Shown in pieces: positions 8,359 through 15,913 of a stretch of DNA of 33,884 bases; positions within the stretch are counted from its first letter, which is position 1; the number at the start of each line of letters is the position of its first letter. Both the position numbers and the translations under genes were made by a program. Location of the stretch: contig WHTI01000017.1 in NCBI GenBank assembly GCA_009377815.1, positions 1-33,884 of the forward strand. Direction: 5' to 3'. This stretch comes from Actinomycetota bacterium. GTDB lineage: Bacteria > Actinomycetota > CADDZG01 > WHSQ01. The notes beneath the pieces are model-generated. The model was not told where the DNA came from. It was given only the letters and a program-made list of their open reading frames with translations, and searched no databases.

Positions 8359-9888
8359 TTGCCGGCCGAGCGCTCGAAGACGTATTCGGAGAAACGCTCC
8401 TTCGATGTAACCCCTGAGCCGGGCCCTGAGGTCGAGGGCAACGTCGACCCCGGGACCGCCATTCCGGGAGAGACCTTCGTGATCCATCAGCATCACGCTC
8501 GCCGGCTTCACTTCGATCTGCGGCTCGAGATGATGAACGGTGACGTTCCCGTGCTCGTCTCGTGGGCGGTCCCCAAGAATCTCCCTCGACACCCCGGTGA
8601 CAAACACCTCGCGGTTCACGTGGAGGACCACCCGTTCGACTACGGGTCGTTCGAAGGCACGATCCCAGAGGGTGAGTACGGAGCCGGGGAGGTCCGCATC
8701 TTCGATCGCGGGGCCTACGAGGTGCTCGAGCAGGAGCCCGGCAAACTGACGATCCGCTTGCATGGCGAACGCCTCTTCGGCGAGTACCACATGTTCCGTC
8801 CGGGCTCGTCGTCGAAGTCGTCGAAGTACGGAGACAACGACTGGCTCGTGGGGCTGGGTGAGGACCACCGGCCCGAGCCCGAGCCCCTACCGGAGATGAC
8901 TCCGATGCTCGCGACGCTCGATCGCGAGCCGTTCGACGACGACCGCTACCTGTTCGAGGTGAAGTGGGACGGGGTGCGAACACTCGCGATGTGCACCGAC
9001 GAGACGATGCTGTTGTCGCGCAAGGGCAACGACATCACGGCGACATATCCGGAACTGGGGCGCACTCACCAGCGTCTGGTCGCCTACGACGCCATCCTCG
9101 ACGGCGAGATCGTCGCGTTCGAGGGCGCTCGACCCTCATTCGAGAAACTCCAGAGCAGGATCAACCTTCAGAACGCGAAGGACATCGAGCGCGTCGTGAG
9201 CAAGATCCCGGTTCAGTTCATCGCTTTCGACCTCCTCTATCTGGACGGTCGCTCGCTCGTGGGAAAGCCGGTCGAAGAACGCCGCGCCTTGCTCGAGAGC
9301 ATCGTGGTGCCGGGGGAACGGGTGGTGGTCTCCGAGGCGGTACGCGGTGACGGCGTGGCGCTGTTCGCGGCGGCCGAAGCCGCCCGACTCGAAGGCATCA
9401 TCGCTAAACGCCTGGGGTCCCCCTATCGGGCTGGGAAGCGGACCAGGGAGTGGATCAAGATCAAGGCGGTCCACGACGCCGACCTCGTCGTCGGAGGATG
9501 GTCCCGAGGCGAGGGATCCCGATCGCACTCCTTCGGGGCCCTCCTGATGGGCGCCTATGACGGTGACGAACTCCACTTCGTGGGCGCGGTTGGCACGGGG
9601 TTCTCGGACACGACGATCGCTACCATCATCGATGCTCTCAAGACGATCGAGACCGACGACTCGCCCTTCGCCGGGGGGATCGAGGCCGTCGGGGCCGGAC
9701 GATTCGGGAAACCGATCAAAGACCCGCACTGGGTCGAGCCCCTGGTCGTTGCTCGCGTCGAGTTCCGCGAACTGACGGCCGGCGACCGCTTGCGGGCTCC
9801 ATCGTTCAAGGGCCTTGCCATGGACCGCGATCCGTCCGACGCCACCCTGACGGAGCTCCGGACAGTCGCAGGTAACGATGAGTCGTGA
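8359..9888 (+). CDS. ligD: LigD-type 3'-phosphoesterase / ATP-dependent DNA ligase
   Basis: This 509-residue two-domain end-joining protein lacks only the polymerase part of LigD, which is encoded separately two genes upstream. Residues about 35-160 are the 3'-phosphoesterase domain (HHARRLHFDLRLE with His45, His51 and Asp53; EDHPFDYGSFEG with His91; PEGEYGAG), which trims 3'-phosphates and ribonucleotides. Residues about 178-500 are the ATP-dependent ligase: VKWDGVR holds the adenylated Lys202, followed by LDGEIVAF, FDLLYLDGR, EGIIAKR and the motif V WIKIKA. The C-terminal OB fold ends in EFRELT and LRAPSFKGL. The start is TTG, 3 nt after the DUF72 stop, with a modest GGAG 9 nt upstream. The methyltransferase start overlaps its stop. 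Confidence 0.93.
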   Translation: MPAERSKTYSEKRSFDVTPEPGPEVEGNVDPGTAIPGETFVIHQHHARRLHFDLRLEMMNGDVPVLVSWAVPKNLPRHPGDKHLAVHVEDHPFDYGSFEGTIPEGEYGAGEVRIFDRGAYEVLEQEPGKLTIRLHGERLFGEYHMFRPGSSSKSSKYGDNDWLVGLGEDHRPEPEPLPEMTPMLATLDREPFDDDRYLFEVKWDGVRTLAMCTDETMLLSRKGNDITATYPELGRTHQRLVAYDAILDGEIVAFEGARPSFEKLQSRINLQNAKDIERVVSKIPVQFIAFDLLYLDGRSLVGKPVEERRALLESIVVPGERVVVSEAVRGDGVALFAAAEAARLEGIIAKRLGSPYRAGKRTREWIKIKAVHDADLVVGGWSRGEGSRSHSFGALLMGAYDGDELHFVGAVGTGFSDTTIATIIDALKTIETDDSPFAGGIEAVGAGRFGKPIKDPHWVEPLVVARVEFRELTAGDRLRAPSFKGLAMDRDPSDATLTELRTVAGNDES

Positions 9889-10535
9889 GAACGATCCGGC
9901 GGATCTGGACCCGCTTGTTCCGCGGGATCTATTCGGCGATCGCCGACAACATCTACGAACCGCTGGTCGTCAAAACCGCCTTCCCGCTCTTCGGTAAAGA
10001 CCTCCCCGGCCGGGTCCTCGAGCAGGGACGGCGCGCGGTTGCATCGGCGGCCGGCGGTCCGATCATCGATCTGCCGGTCGGGACCGGATACTTCGCCGTC
10101 GACCTCGCGACCGCCCATCCGGGGATCGTGGTCGGCGCCGACGTCGCCTGGGGGATGGTCGAGCGCACGCGGCGCACGGCGACCGAGGCTGGGGCGAGCC
10201 GGTTGATCCCCCTGCAGGCGGATGGCTTCCATCTGCCGTTCGCGGACGGAACGTTCGCGGCGGTCGTGTCCTCCAACGGTCTCCAGGTGATGCCCGATCT
10301 GGCCGGAGCGGTCGCCGAGCTCCACCGTGTCACCCGCCCCGGCGGGTCGATCTACGTCTCGATCCCGACGATCCCTATCGGCGCGCTGCTCCCCCGAGCA
10401 ATCTCCTCGCGCCTTCCCACGTTCTTCCGTTCGGGGCGCGACGTCAGAGACGCGCTCTTCGCAGTGGGGTTCACCTCATCGATCCTCACGAGGACACGCT
10501 TCGCGTATCTCATCATGGCAACGCGCGAGAACTGA
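9885..10535 (+). CDS. Class I SAM-dependent methyltransferase
   Basis: This 216-residue protein has a Rossmann-type SAM site: IIDLPVGTGYFAVDLA (motif I, about residues 64-79), an acidic GADVAWGMV at the second strand, LQADGFHLPFADGTF and the post-motif LHRVTRPGGSIYVSIP. This order is typical of the UbiE/Methyltransf_11 type that acts on small molecules or lipids. The substrate is not evident. The GTG start overlaps the ligase stop (GTGA), making it the last gene of the acsA run. About 165 bp of non-coding DNA follow. A role in DNA repair is not implied by the sequence. Confidence 0.8.
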   Translation: MRTIRRIWTRLFRGIYSAIADNIYEPLVVKTAFPLFGKDLPGRVLEQGRRAVASAAGGPIIDLPVGTGYFAVDLATAHPGIVVGADVAWGMVERTRRTATEAGASRLIPLQADGFHLPFADGTFAAVVSSNGLQVMPDLAGAVAELHRVTRPGGSIYVSIPTIPIGALLPRAISSRLPTFFRSGRDVRDALFAVGFTSSILTRTRFAYLIMATREN

Positions 10536-10624
10536 TCCTCAGACGAGGCGCACCCTGATGCCGGACCCTCAGCCACAATCAACGCAGCTTCTGTGTCGCA
10601 GGTCAGAAGTAGACTGAAACGACA

Positions 10625-10658
10625 GTCGGTCATCGGCTGGTGTCGGTCATGGGTTGGT
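10625..10658 (+). repeat. 17-bp tandem direct repeat upstream of the deaminase gene
   Basis: Two adjoining 17-bp units (10625-10641 and 10642-10658) share 15 of 17 bases and both begin GTCGGTCAT. They lie about 45-75 bp before the GTG of the intein-bearing deaminase gene, in the 165-bp gap after the methyltransferase. They may be regulator binding sites. No clear -10/-35 pair was found beside them. Confidence 0.5.
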
Positions 10659-10700
10659 AGTGGAGACCGAGTTTCGAACTGACTACAAGGGGGACTTCGG

Positions 10701-12095
10701 GTGAGTTTGGCGAACGGTCCGGGAGACAGCGGGGGGCGCACGGGCTGGGATCGGTACTTCTTGAACCTTGCTGCTGAAACCGCCGCTAGGTCTAACTGCA
10801 TCCGCAGGCAACATGGGGCCGTGATCGTAAAAAATAGGCGCATCCGCTCGACGGGGTACAACGGCCCGCCAAGCGGTCATCCACATTGTGACGAGGGCGC
10901 CTGCCCTCGCGCGACGTCCACCGAGGAATCCGGCTGGGGTCATGACAACTGCTTCCATGGCGATACCGAGTTCCTCACAAGACAGGGAGTTCGCCGCCTG
11001 CGCGAAACAGCCGGCGAGGTAGTGGAAGTGTTGACATCACGTGGATGGAAGCAAGGCAAGATCGAACACTTCGGCAGGCAGCAATTGCTTTCGGTGAAGC
11101 TCAAGCGCTACGCGCAAGAACAGACCATCCTGGCAACCGCCGAGCATCGCTGGTTCATTGCTGACTCACATCGCAAACAGAGGGTCATCCTCACGCGCGA
11201 CCTAAGGGCCAGTCATTACCTTGCAAATGCCTACGTGAACCTTGGCAACGTCAAACCCAGCATCGAGGGCGTGCGAGCCGGCCTGGTTTTCGGGGACGGC
11301 TCCTGCAACTATCACCAGCCCGGGTCAGGCGCGTTCATTCATCTGTATGGAGCGAGCGCAACTGACCTGAGGTGGATCTGGGAGGGTCATCCGCATACCT
11401 CGGGTGACCGCATCCTGAATCTTCCTCGTCGCTGGAAAACGGAGCGGCCGCCGCTCGACGAAAGTCTCGGATATCTATATGGGTGGCTCCAGGGTTATTT
11501 CGCTGCCGACGGATGTCTCTCCCACTCAACCCCAGTGTTAGACAGTGCGAACCGCGAGAACCTCGAGTACGTGATCGAGCTCTGCTACATCCTCGGCATC
11601 CCAACGCTTGGAATCAGGACCACCATGCGGCAGGGATTCGGGGAAGAACCCACTTGCATCTATCGACTCACTTTCCCCCAAGGATCCCTGGAACCCGACT
11701 TCTTCCTGATTCCCCATCATCGGGAGAAAGCAGGGATCCGCAGTCGGAGACGCGATCTTCCGCGCTGGAGAGTCGTCTCGATCGAGGAAACCAAGGGCGA
11801 GCACGATGTCTATTGTGCGGTTGTTCCTGACCTACATGAGTTCACCCTCGCAGGGAACATCCGGGTCGGGAACTGCATCGCAATCCACGCTGAGGCGAAT
11901 GCGATCCTCTACTCATCACCAGAGCAACGAGAGGGAGCAACGATCTACATCACCGGAGTCCCGTGCTTTGGGTGTGCCAAGCTCATAGCTAACTCCGGTA
12001 TCCAGGAGGTCGTTACGGAAGGAGAGGTCTACCAGAACTGGAAGAATGTTCGCAGCTTTCTTCTGAACTCGAACGTTCGGGTGCGTCTCCTGTAG
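10701..12095 (+). CDS. dCMP/deoxycytidylate deaminase-family protein interrupted by an intein
   Basis: The 464-residue precursor contains a zinc-dependent deaminase split by a 308-residue intein (residues 84-391). Joined, the exteins give about 156 residues: GWDRYFLNLAAETAARSNC, RRQHGAVIVK and GYNGPPSGHPHCDEGACPR, then the catalytic HAE (His396, Glu398) and PCFGC (Cys422, Cys425). This matches the dCMP deaminase/ComEB family, which makes dUMP from dCMP for dTMP synthesis. The intein sits four residues before the HAE, so the zinc site forms only after splicing. The start is GTG with AAGGGGGA 6 nt upstream. The gene stands alone, and its sequence looks less GC-rich than its neighbours, hinting at transfer at least of the intein. 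Confidence 0.92.
   Translation: MSLANGPGDSGGRTGWDRYFLNLAAETAARSNCIRRQHGAVIVKNRRIRSTGYNGPPSGHPHCDEGACPRATSTEESGWGHDNCFHGDTEFLTRQGVRRLRETAGEVVEVLTSRGWKQGKIEHFGRQQLLSVKLKRYAQEQTILATAEHRWFIADSHRKQRVILTRDLRASHYLANAYVNLGNVKPSIEGVRAGLVFGDGSCNYHQPGSGAFIHLYGASATDLRWIWEGHPHTSGDRILNLPRRWKTERPPLDESLGYLYGWLQGYFAADGCLSHSTPVLDSANRENLEYVIELCYILGIPTLGIRTTMRQGFGEEPTCIYRLTFPQGSLEPDFFLIPHHREKAGIRSRRRDLPRWRVVSIEETKGEHDVYCAVVPDLHEFTLAGNIRVGNCIAIHAEANAILYSSPEQREGATIYITGVPCFGCAKLIANSGIQEVVTEGEVYQNWKNVRSFLLNSNVRVRLL
10950..11873 (+). mobile_element. Intein with LAGLIDADG-type homing endonuclease motifs
   Basis: This 308-residue in-frame insert begins with Cys84 (CFHGDTEFLTRQGVRRL, splicing block A), has a block-B-like ATAEHRW near residue 146, and ends in block F/G DLHEFTLAGNIRVGN directly before Cys392 of the C-extein. 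Cys at both +1 positions fits standard splicing through two cysteine nucleophiles. The usual His before the final Asn is Gly here. In the centre, AGLVFGDGS (Asp199) and GWLQGYFAADGC (Asp270) resemble the two LAGLIDADG motifs of a homing endonuclease. They stand only about 70 residues apart, so the nuclease may be compact or decaying. I could not judge whether it is active. Confidence 0.9.
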
Positions 12096-12134
12096 GAGCG
12101 CCGACACCGGACCCTCCTAGGCCCGGCGCCGCCG

Positions 12135-12140
12135 TATCCT
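12135..12140 (+). promoter_or_regulatory. Candidate -10 box of the phosphoesterase gene
   Basis: TATCCT ends 7 nt before the ATG at 12148 and no Shine-Dalgarno sequence intervenes, fitting a leaderless transcript. No clear -35 was found. Confidence 0.4.
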
Positions 12141-12147
12141 CGGCGTC

Positions 12148-13473
12148 ATGACGGACGACCTTGCGAACGACATCCTGACCGACCTCGTCCGCTCCGCGTG
12201 GATCGTCGAGCGGAGCCGTGCGTCGATCTACGAGGCCTGGACCGAGCACGACTCTCGTTTCGGGGCCTCTGCCGAGCGCGCCCTCAAGCGAGCGAGCATC
12301 ATCGAGCGCTCGATCGAGTCCCGGAACCGGACACCCGACGACTCCTTCATCGAGCCACATGCCGGATGGATCGGGAATCTCGTAGGCGCCCGGCCGGACG
12401 AGGTCGCCTTCGGTGAGCTGTTCATGATCCGGCTGGCAGACTGGGTCGATGGCCACGCGGGGCCGTTCCTCGACGATGGGGTCGACGAGATCGCGGCAAT
12501 CAACGAGGAGGAGAAGAGCTTCGTGCCCTTCCCAGAATCGATCCCCGAGGCCCCGCCGTTCGTTCCCCTCGAGACCATCGAACTGGAACCCCCCGGAGAG
12601 GTGCGCTTCACCTTCGGGATCCTTGCGGACACGCACATCGGATCCCCCCGTGCCGAGGCCATGACTAGGGCTGCGGTGGCCGATCTGAACGCATCCGGCG
12701 CCGAGATGGTCGTCCAGCTGGGGGACATAACCAACCACGGGAACGAGCGAGAATTCATCCGCGCCGCCGAGGTCCTCTCCGAACTCGAGATGCCCTATCT
12801 GACGACGATGGGGAACCACGACGTCTACTCGTATCGGAAGGAAGCACTGATCGGGCGGCGCCTGTACGAGAAGTACTTCGGCCGGGCCCCCGACGGGCTC
12901 CTCCACGAACACAAGGGCATCAGGTTCGCGGTCCTCGACTCGGCCGAAGACCTCGCATCTCCGTTCCCTCCATTCAATCTCGTCACCGGCACATTCATGG
13001 AGGGCAAGGGAGGAGCGGTCGTCCGCGGCGTCCTATCAACTCCGCAGCACGAGATCCTCGCCGACATCGCGGCGCCGGGTTCCCCACCCGCATTCGTGTT
13101 CCTCCATCACCCGCCGCAGCCGTTCCACGGATTCCCTCCGATCCTGTTCGGGCTGCGAGACACGGACTCAGGAAGGCTTCACGCGGTGTGCGACTCGGGC
13201 AACGTCTGGGGCATCTTCGCGGGCCACACCCATCGCAACACCATCACGACTCGCTTCGGCGACGTGCCGGCGGTCGAGGTCGCCATCCCGCGGGACTTCC
13301 CGTTCGGCTACGCGCTGGTGGACGTCACCGACGAGGGCTACTCCTACCGTTGGGTGCAGTTATCCAACAAGGAACTGTGCGCGGAGGGTCACAAGACGGT
13401 GAGCGAGATCCACCATCGCTACGGACTGGGACAGCCCGAAGAACGCGCCTTCGTGTGGAGGAAGTCGGGGTAG
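12148..13473 (+). CDS. Calcineurin-like metallophosphoesterase with extra N-terminal domain
   Basis: In this 441-residue protein, residues about 150-410 carry the five metal-binding motifs of the calcineurin-like phosphoesterase fold: ADTHIG (Asp161, His163), LGDITNHG (Asp193), GNHD (222-225), FLHHPP and GHTHR. This gives a two-metal phosphomonoesterase or phosphodiesterase; the substrate is unknown. The first 110 residues are helical, charged and not part of the enzyme fold (for example WIVERSRASIYEAWTEHDS); their pattern recalls ferritin-like helices, but I do not recognise a family. There is no signal peptide, so it acts in the cytoplasm. It stands between the intein gene and a convergent membrane protein, with no operon partner. 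Confidence 0.82.
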   Translation: MTDDLANDILTDLVRSAWIVERSRASIYEAWTEHDSRFGASAERALKRASIIERSIESRNRTPDDSFIEPHAGWIGNLVGARPDEVAFGELFMIRLADWVDGHAGPFLDDGVDEIAAINEEEKSFVPFPESIPEAPPFVPLETIELEPPGEVRFTFGILADTHIGSPRAEAMTRAAVADLNASGAEMVVQLGDITNHGNEREFIRAAEVLSELEMPYLTTMGNHDVYSYRKEALIGRRLYEKYFGRAPDGLLHEHKGIRFAVLDSAEDLASPFPPFNLVTGTFMEGKGGAVVRGVLSTPQHEILADIAAPGSPPAFVFLHHPPQPFHGFPPILFGLRDTDSGRLHAVCDSGNVWGIFAGHTHRNTITTRFGDVPAVEVAIPRDFPFGYALVDVTDEGYSYRWVQLSNKELCAEGHKTVSEIHHRYGLGQPEERAFVWRKSG

Positions 13474-13479
13474 GACTTC

Positions 13480-13935
13480 CTACGCGCGACTGTTCTCGGG
13501 CTCGTCGAGAACGATCTCTCGCCGGCCCTCGGAGGTCACTACGGTGATGTCACCTTCGGTCCGAACGCGCGGCGGAGGCGGGGGCGGAGGAGCGGATGCA
13601 ACCACCCCGGCCGTCTCCTGCCGTACCGCGCCTTCTTCGGTCGCTTCGGAGGAAGGCGCCGCTACCGGCGCCGGACGGCTCGCCCGGCGTGTGCTGCTAC
13701 TGCCGGGAGGCTTCCATTCGACGACTCGATACGAAGCGGGCTCGGCGGTGCTGAGCCCCTCGGCGAGTTCGCGCGTGCCGCGGTCCGTTCCGTGCTCGAA
13801 CCCTGGGTAGAGCCCGCCGCGCGTACGGCTGTTACGGAACCCGCGCAAGGCGAACAGGATGATCAAGACCGCGCCGACGATGACTACCGTTACGGCGACG
13901 CCGATGATGAACGTCGCAAGCTGCGTATTCGTCAT
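13480..13935 (-). CDS. Small membrane protein with proline-rich tail, unknown function
   Basis: This 151-residue protein begins with one strong membrane segment (about residues 8-30) followed by Arg-rich residues, which would place the rest in the cytoplasm. The remaining part is low in predicted structure: a Ser/Ala/Pro/Glu-rich linker, a run of seven prolines near residue 118, and a short beta-like end (DITVVTSEGRREIVLDEP). No family was recognised. Its stop lies 6 nt from the convergent phosphoesterase stop. Codon use is normal for the window, and the N-terminal segment with an acidic C-terminus looks like a real protein rather than a shadow frame. Confidence 0.6.
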   Translation of the reverse strand: MTNTQLATFIIGVAVTVVIVGAVLIILFALRGFRNSRTRGGLYPGFEHGTDRGTRELAEGLSTAEPASYRVVEWKPPGSSSTRRASRPAPVAAPSSEATEEGAVRQETAGVVASAPPPPPPPRVRTEGDITVVTSEGRREIVLDEPENSRA

Positions 13936-14147
13936 TTCCCCACCTACCTCCGGCCGCCCCGGCCGGTTCGTGCAACGTCGCGATGCAGCATGTCGATCGT
14001 ACCTTGCTGCAACCTGCGAACCCTTACAGGAGCCAACTTCGCCGTCCCCCGCACCAGACCTGCCGGGAACCCAGAACCTGCAAGAAACAGGAAAAGTCTA
14101 CCGGTTTACTCGCTCTCCTGTCCGGCGTTTCGTGCTTTCTTGGGCCC

Positions 14148-14173
14148 GTTTCCCCCCGCCCCCGTGCGGGTAG
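14148..14173 (+). promoter_or_regulatory. Possible SigB-type stress promoter of the GlsB/YeaQ gene
   Basis: GTTT at 14148-14151 and GGGTAG at 14168-14173 are separated by 16 nt. This resembles the actinobacterial SigB-type consensus GTTT-N14-16-GGGTA(T/C), about 45 bp before the ATG. The match is partial and the region is C/G-rich, so this is tentative. Confidence 0.3.
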
Positions 14174-14218
14174 GGATTCGCTCGGCCGTTCAGCGTCGAA
14201 CAGTGGAAAGGGAAGGAA

Positions 14219-14482
14219 ATGGACAATCTGCTCGTATTGATCATCGTCGGTGCCGTGATCGGCGTGCTCGCCCGGCTTCTGATGCCGGGAAGCGACCCGA
14301 TCGGCATCATCGGAACCATCGTCGTGGGGATCGTCGGAGCCATCATCGGCGGCTATCTGTGGAAAGCCCTCTTCGGGAACACCGAAGGTGTCGAGTGGAT
14401 CGGCGGCATCCTCGTAGCGATGGCGCTCCTATGGATCTACCGCAAGCTCACCTACAGCGGTAACCGTCGCACCCCGGTCTAA
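14219..14482 (+). CDS. GlsB/YeaQ/YmgE family membrane protein
   Basis: This 87-residue, very hydrophobic protein has three membrane segments with Gly-rich turns: a first helix LVLIIVGAVIGVLARLLMPG, a second GIIGTIVVGIVGAIIGGYLW with the small-residue spacing typical of the family, and a third around GILVAMALLWIY. This is the transglycosylase-associated (GlsB/YeaQ) family, often induced by general stress; its biochemical role is not settled. GGAAGGA before the ATG is a good ribosome-binding site. The 283 bp upstream hold a possible SigB-like promoter and otherwise no gene. It converges on the L,D-transpeptidase gene. Confidence 0.9.
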   Translation: MDNLLVLIIVGAVIGVLARLLMPGSDPIGIIGTIVVGIVGAIIGGYLWKALFGNTEGVEWIGGILVAMALLWIYRKLTYSGNRRTPV

Positions 14483-14520
14483 GCAACTTCGTCCGACTCC
14501 GGCGGGCCCGGCTAGAACGT

Positions 14521-15720
14521 CTAGTGGTAGACGTAGACCGTGTCACCGATCTCGGTCAGCGAGTACATCCACGTCGCCGACCACATCGGTATACGGGAAC
14601 AGCCGTGGCTCGCCGGATAGGTCGGGACCTCAGGCCATCCGTGAAACGCCCGGCCCCCGTCCCAGTAGCTCGGGTAGTAGAGACGGCCCGGGCTGTAACC
14701 GGCGAGCTTCCTGAACACGGTGAAGGTTCCGTCATGGGTTGCTCCGTTAGCACCAGTTGAGGTGTGCAGGATCCACTTGACCTTGCCCTTCTGCACGACG
14801 AACACCACCTGGCGGGTCTGATCGATCTCGAAATGCCGCCCCTTACCGCCATATCGCGCCTTGGGCTTCTTCGGTGACACCAGTCTGTTCCACGTCCCCG
14901 AGCTGACCGATCCAACGCGCGACATCCTCTGCACTTTGTGGAACGCGAGCAGTGCATCGCTGGTCTTCTCGTCGAATGTCTGGTTCGCCGAGGGGAGGTA
15001 GTACCCGAGCTGGATCAAGCGCTTCTCCAAGGACTTCACGAGAGAGCCGCTCGAGCCCTGGGACAGGCTCCGGAAGTCTTCCGTCGTCCTGGATGCGGTC
15101 CACCCGGCCGCAGGTGCGAGCTGAGCGTGCGTGAGCACGGCCTTGGACCTGAACGTGCCGGTGTTCGGCACCCTGAACTTCGTCCGGAAGCGACGGCCCT
15201 CGTTCAGCTTCACCGTCTTCTTGGCAACAACGTTTCCGTGGCGACGGAAAGATAGGTGGACGCGACCACCTGGTGCCGCCGGGCGGACCCACCCGCTGAC
15301 CTTCGCCCTGCCGAACACCGAAACGTCTTCCAGCCTCACGTGGACCTCAGGCTTGACCCGGACCCTCACCTCTTCACTGGAGACCAGTCCCCACTCGGCA
15401 TGGAGGACGCGGTTCTTGGCAGGAGCGAAGCTCATCTTGTACTTCCCGTCGGGGTCGGTGAGCACAGTACCGACCTCTTTGCCTTCGGCATCGAGGATCG
15501 TCACTTCCTCCCCCTCCGCCGGAGGGTCGATGGTCCCCGAGAGGGTGACCGAGTCGCCGATCGCAACCAGAGCGGGCTTCGCTTCCAAGGTCACGGTCGT
15601 GAGCTCTTCACCGGGACCGGAGCCCTTCGCTTTCTTGTCCGAGGCAACGGCGATACCAGCCGGCCATAGGGATAGCGCCACGATGACGCCGATCAACACC
15701 GGCATGGAACGGACCTGCAC
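14521..15720 (-). CDS. Secreted L,D-transpeptidase (YkuD) with peptidoglycan-binding domain
   Basis: This 399-residue exported protein has a signal peptide (about residues 1-26, VLIGVIVALSLWPAGIAVAS). Two Ig-like beta segments follow (about 40-210), then a peptidoglycan-binding helical repeat (about 220-285, VKSLEKRLIQLGYY) and a C-terminal YkuD catalytic domain. The active site is HGWPE (His360) and SHGCSR (catalytic Cys374). Such enzymes make 3-3 cross-links in peptidoglycan or attach proteins to it. The GTG at 15720 is the start because AGGAGG lies 6 nt before it (15727-15732 on the plus strand); the ATG five codons in has no such site. A fair -35/-10 pair is upstream. Confidence 0.92.
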   Translation of the reverse strand: MQVRSMPVLIGVIVALSLWPAGIAVASDKKAKGSGPGEELTTVTLEAKPALVAIGDSVTLSGTIDPPAEGEEVTILDAEGKEVGTVLTDPDGKYKMSFAPAKNRVLHAEWGLVSSEEVRVRVKPEVHVRLEDVSVFGRAKVSGWVRPAAPGGRVHLSFRRHGNVVAKKTVKLNEGRRFRTKFRVPNTGTFRSKAVLTHAQLAPAAGWTASRTTEDFRSLSQGSSGSLVKSLEKRLIQLGYYLPSANQTFDEKTSDALLAFHKVQRMSRVGSVSSGTWNRLVSPKKPKARYGGKGRHFEIDQTRQVVFVVQKGKVKWILHTSTGANGATHDGTFTVFRKLAGYSPGRLYYPSYWDGGRAFHGWPEVPTYPASHGCSRIPMWSATWMYSLTEIGDTVYVYH

Positions 15721-15791
15721 CCGAAGCCTCCTGGAGTTCGAGATGGGAACTCGCGTCGTTCGCCCGACTTGAGTCTTGCTACTACATGGCG

Positions 15792-15820
15792 AGTATCGAT
15801 AACCCCCAGTGCGCCGTCAA
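15792..15820 (-). promoter_or_regulatory. Promoter of the L,D-transpeptidase gene
   Basis: On the minus strand TTGACG (15815-15820) and GATACT (15792-15797) are separated by 17 bp, matching 5 of 6 and 4 of 6 bases of the housekeeping consensus. The predicted leader is about 65 nt. This is the best -35/-10 pair seen in the window. Confidence 0.55.
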
Positions 15821-15913
15821 TGTTCCGGGGGCCCATATCGCCTCCCGGAGCAGGATCACCCGCTATCCTCGACCCGTAATCGATAATGAACACCGATAGT
15901 TGGGAGTGAGCTT

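Noticed and set aside
7630-8868. 412-codon open frame on the minus strand
   Set aside because: It is antisense to both the DUF72 gene and the ligase N-terminus, which have clear family motifs.
13936-14218. Small plus-strand frames upstream of the GlsB gene
   Set aside because: They have no ribosome-binding sites or protein-like composition. The region reads as a promoter stretch.
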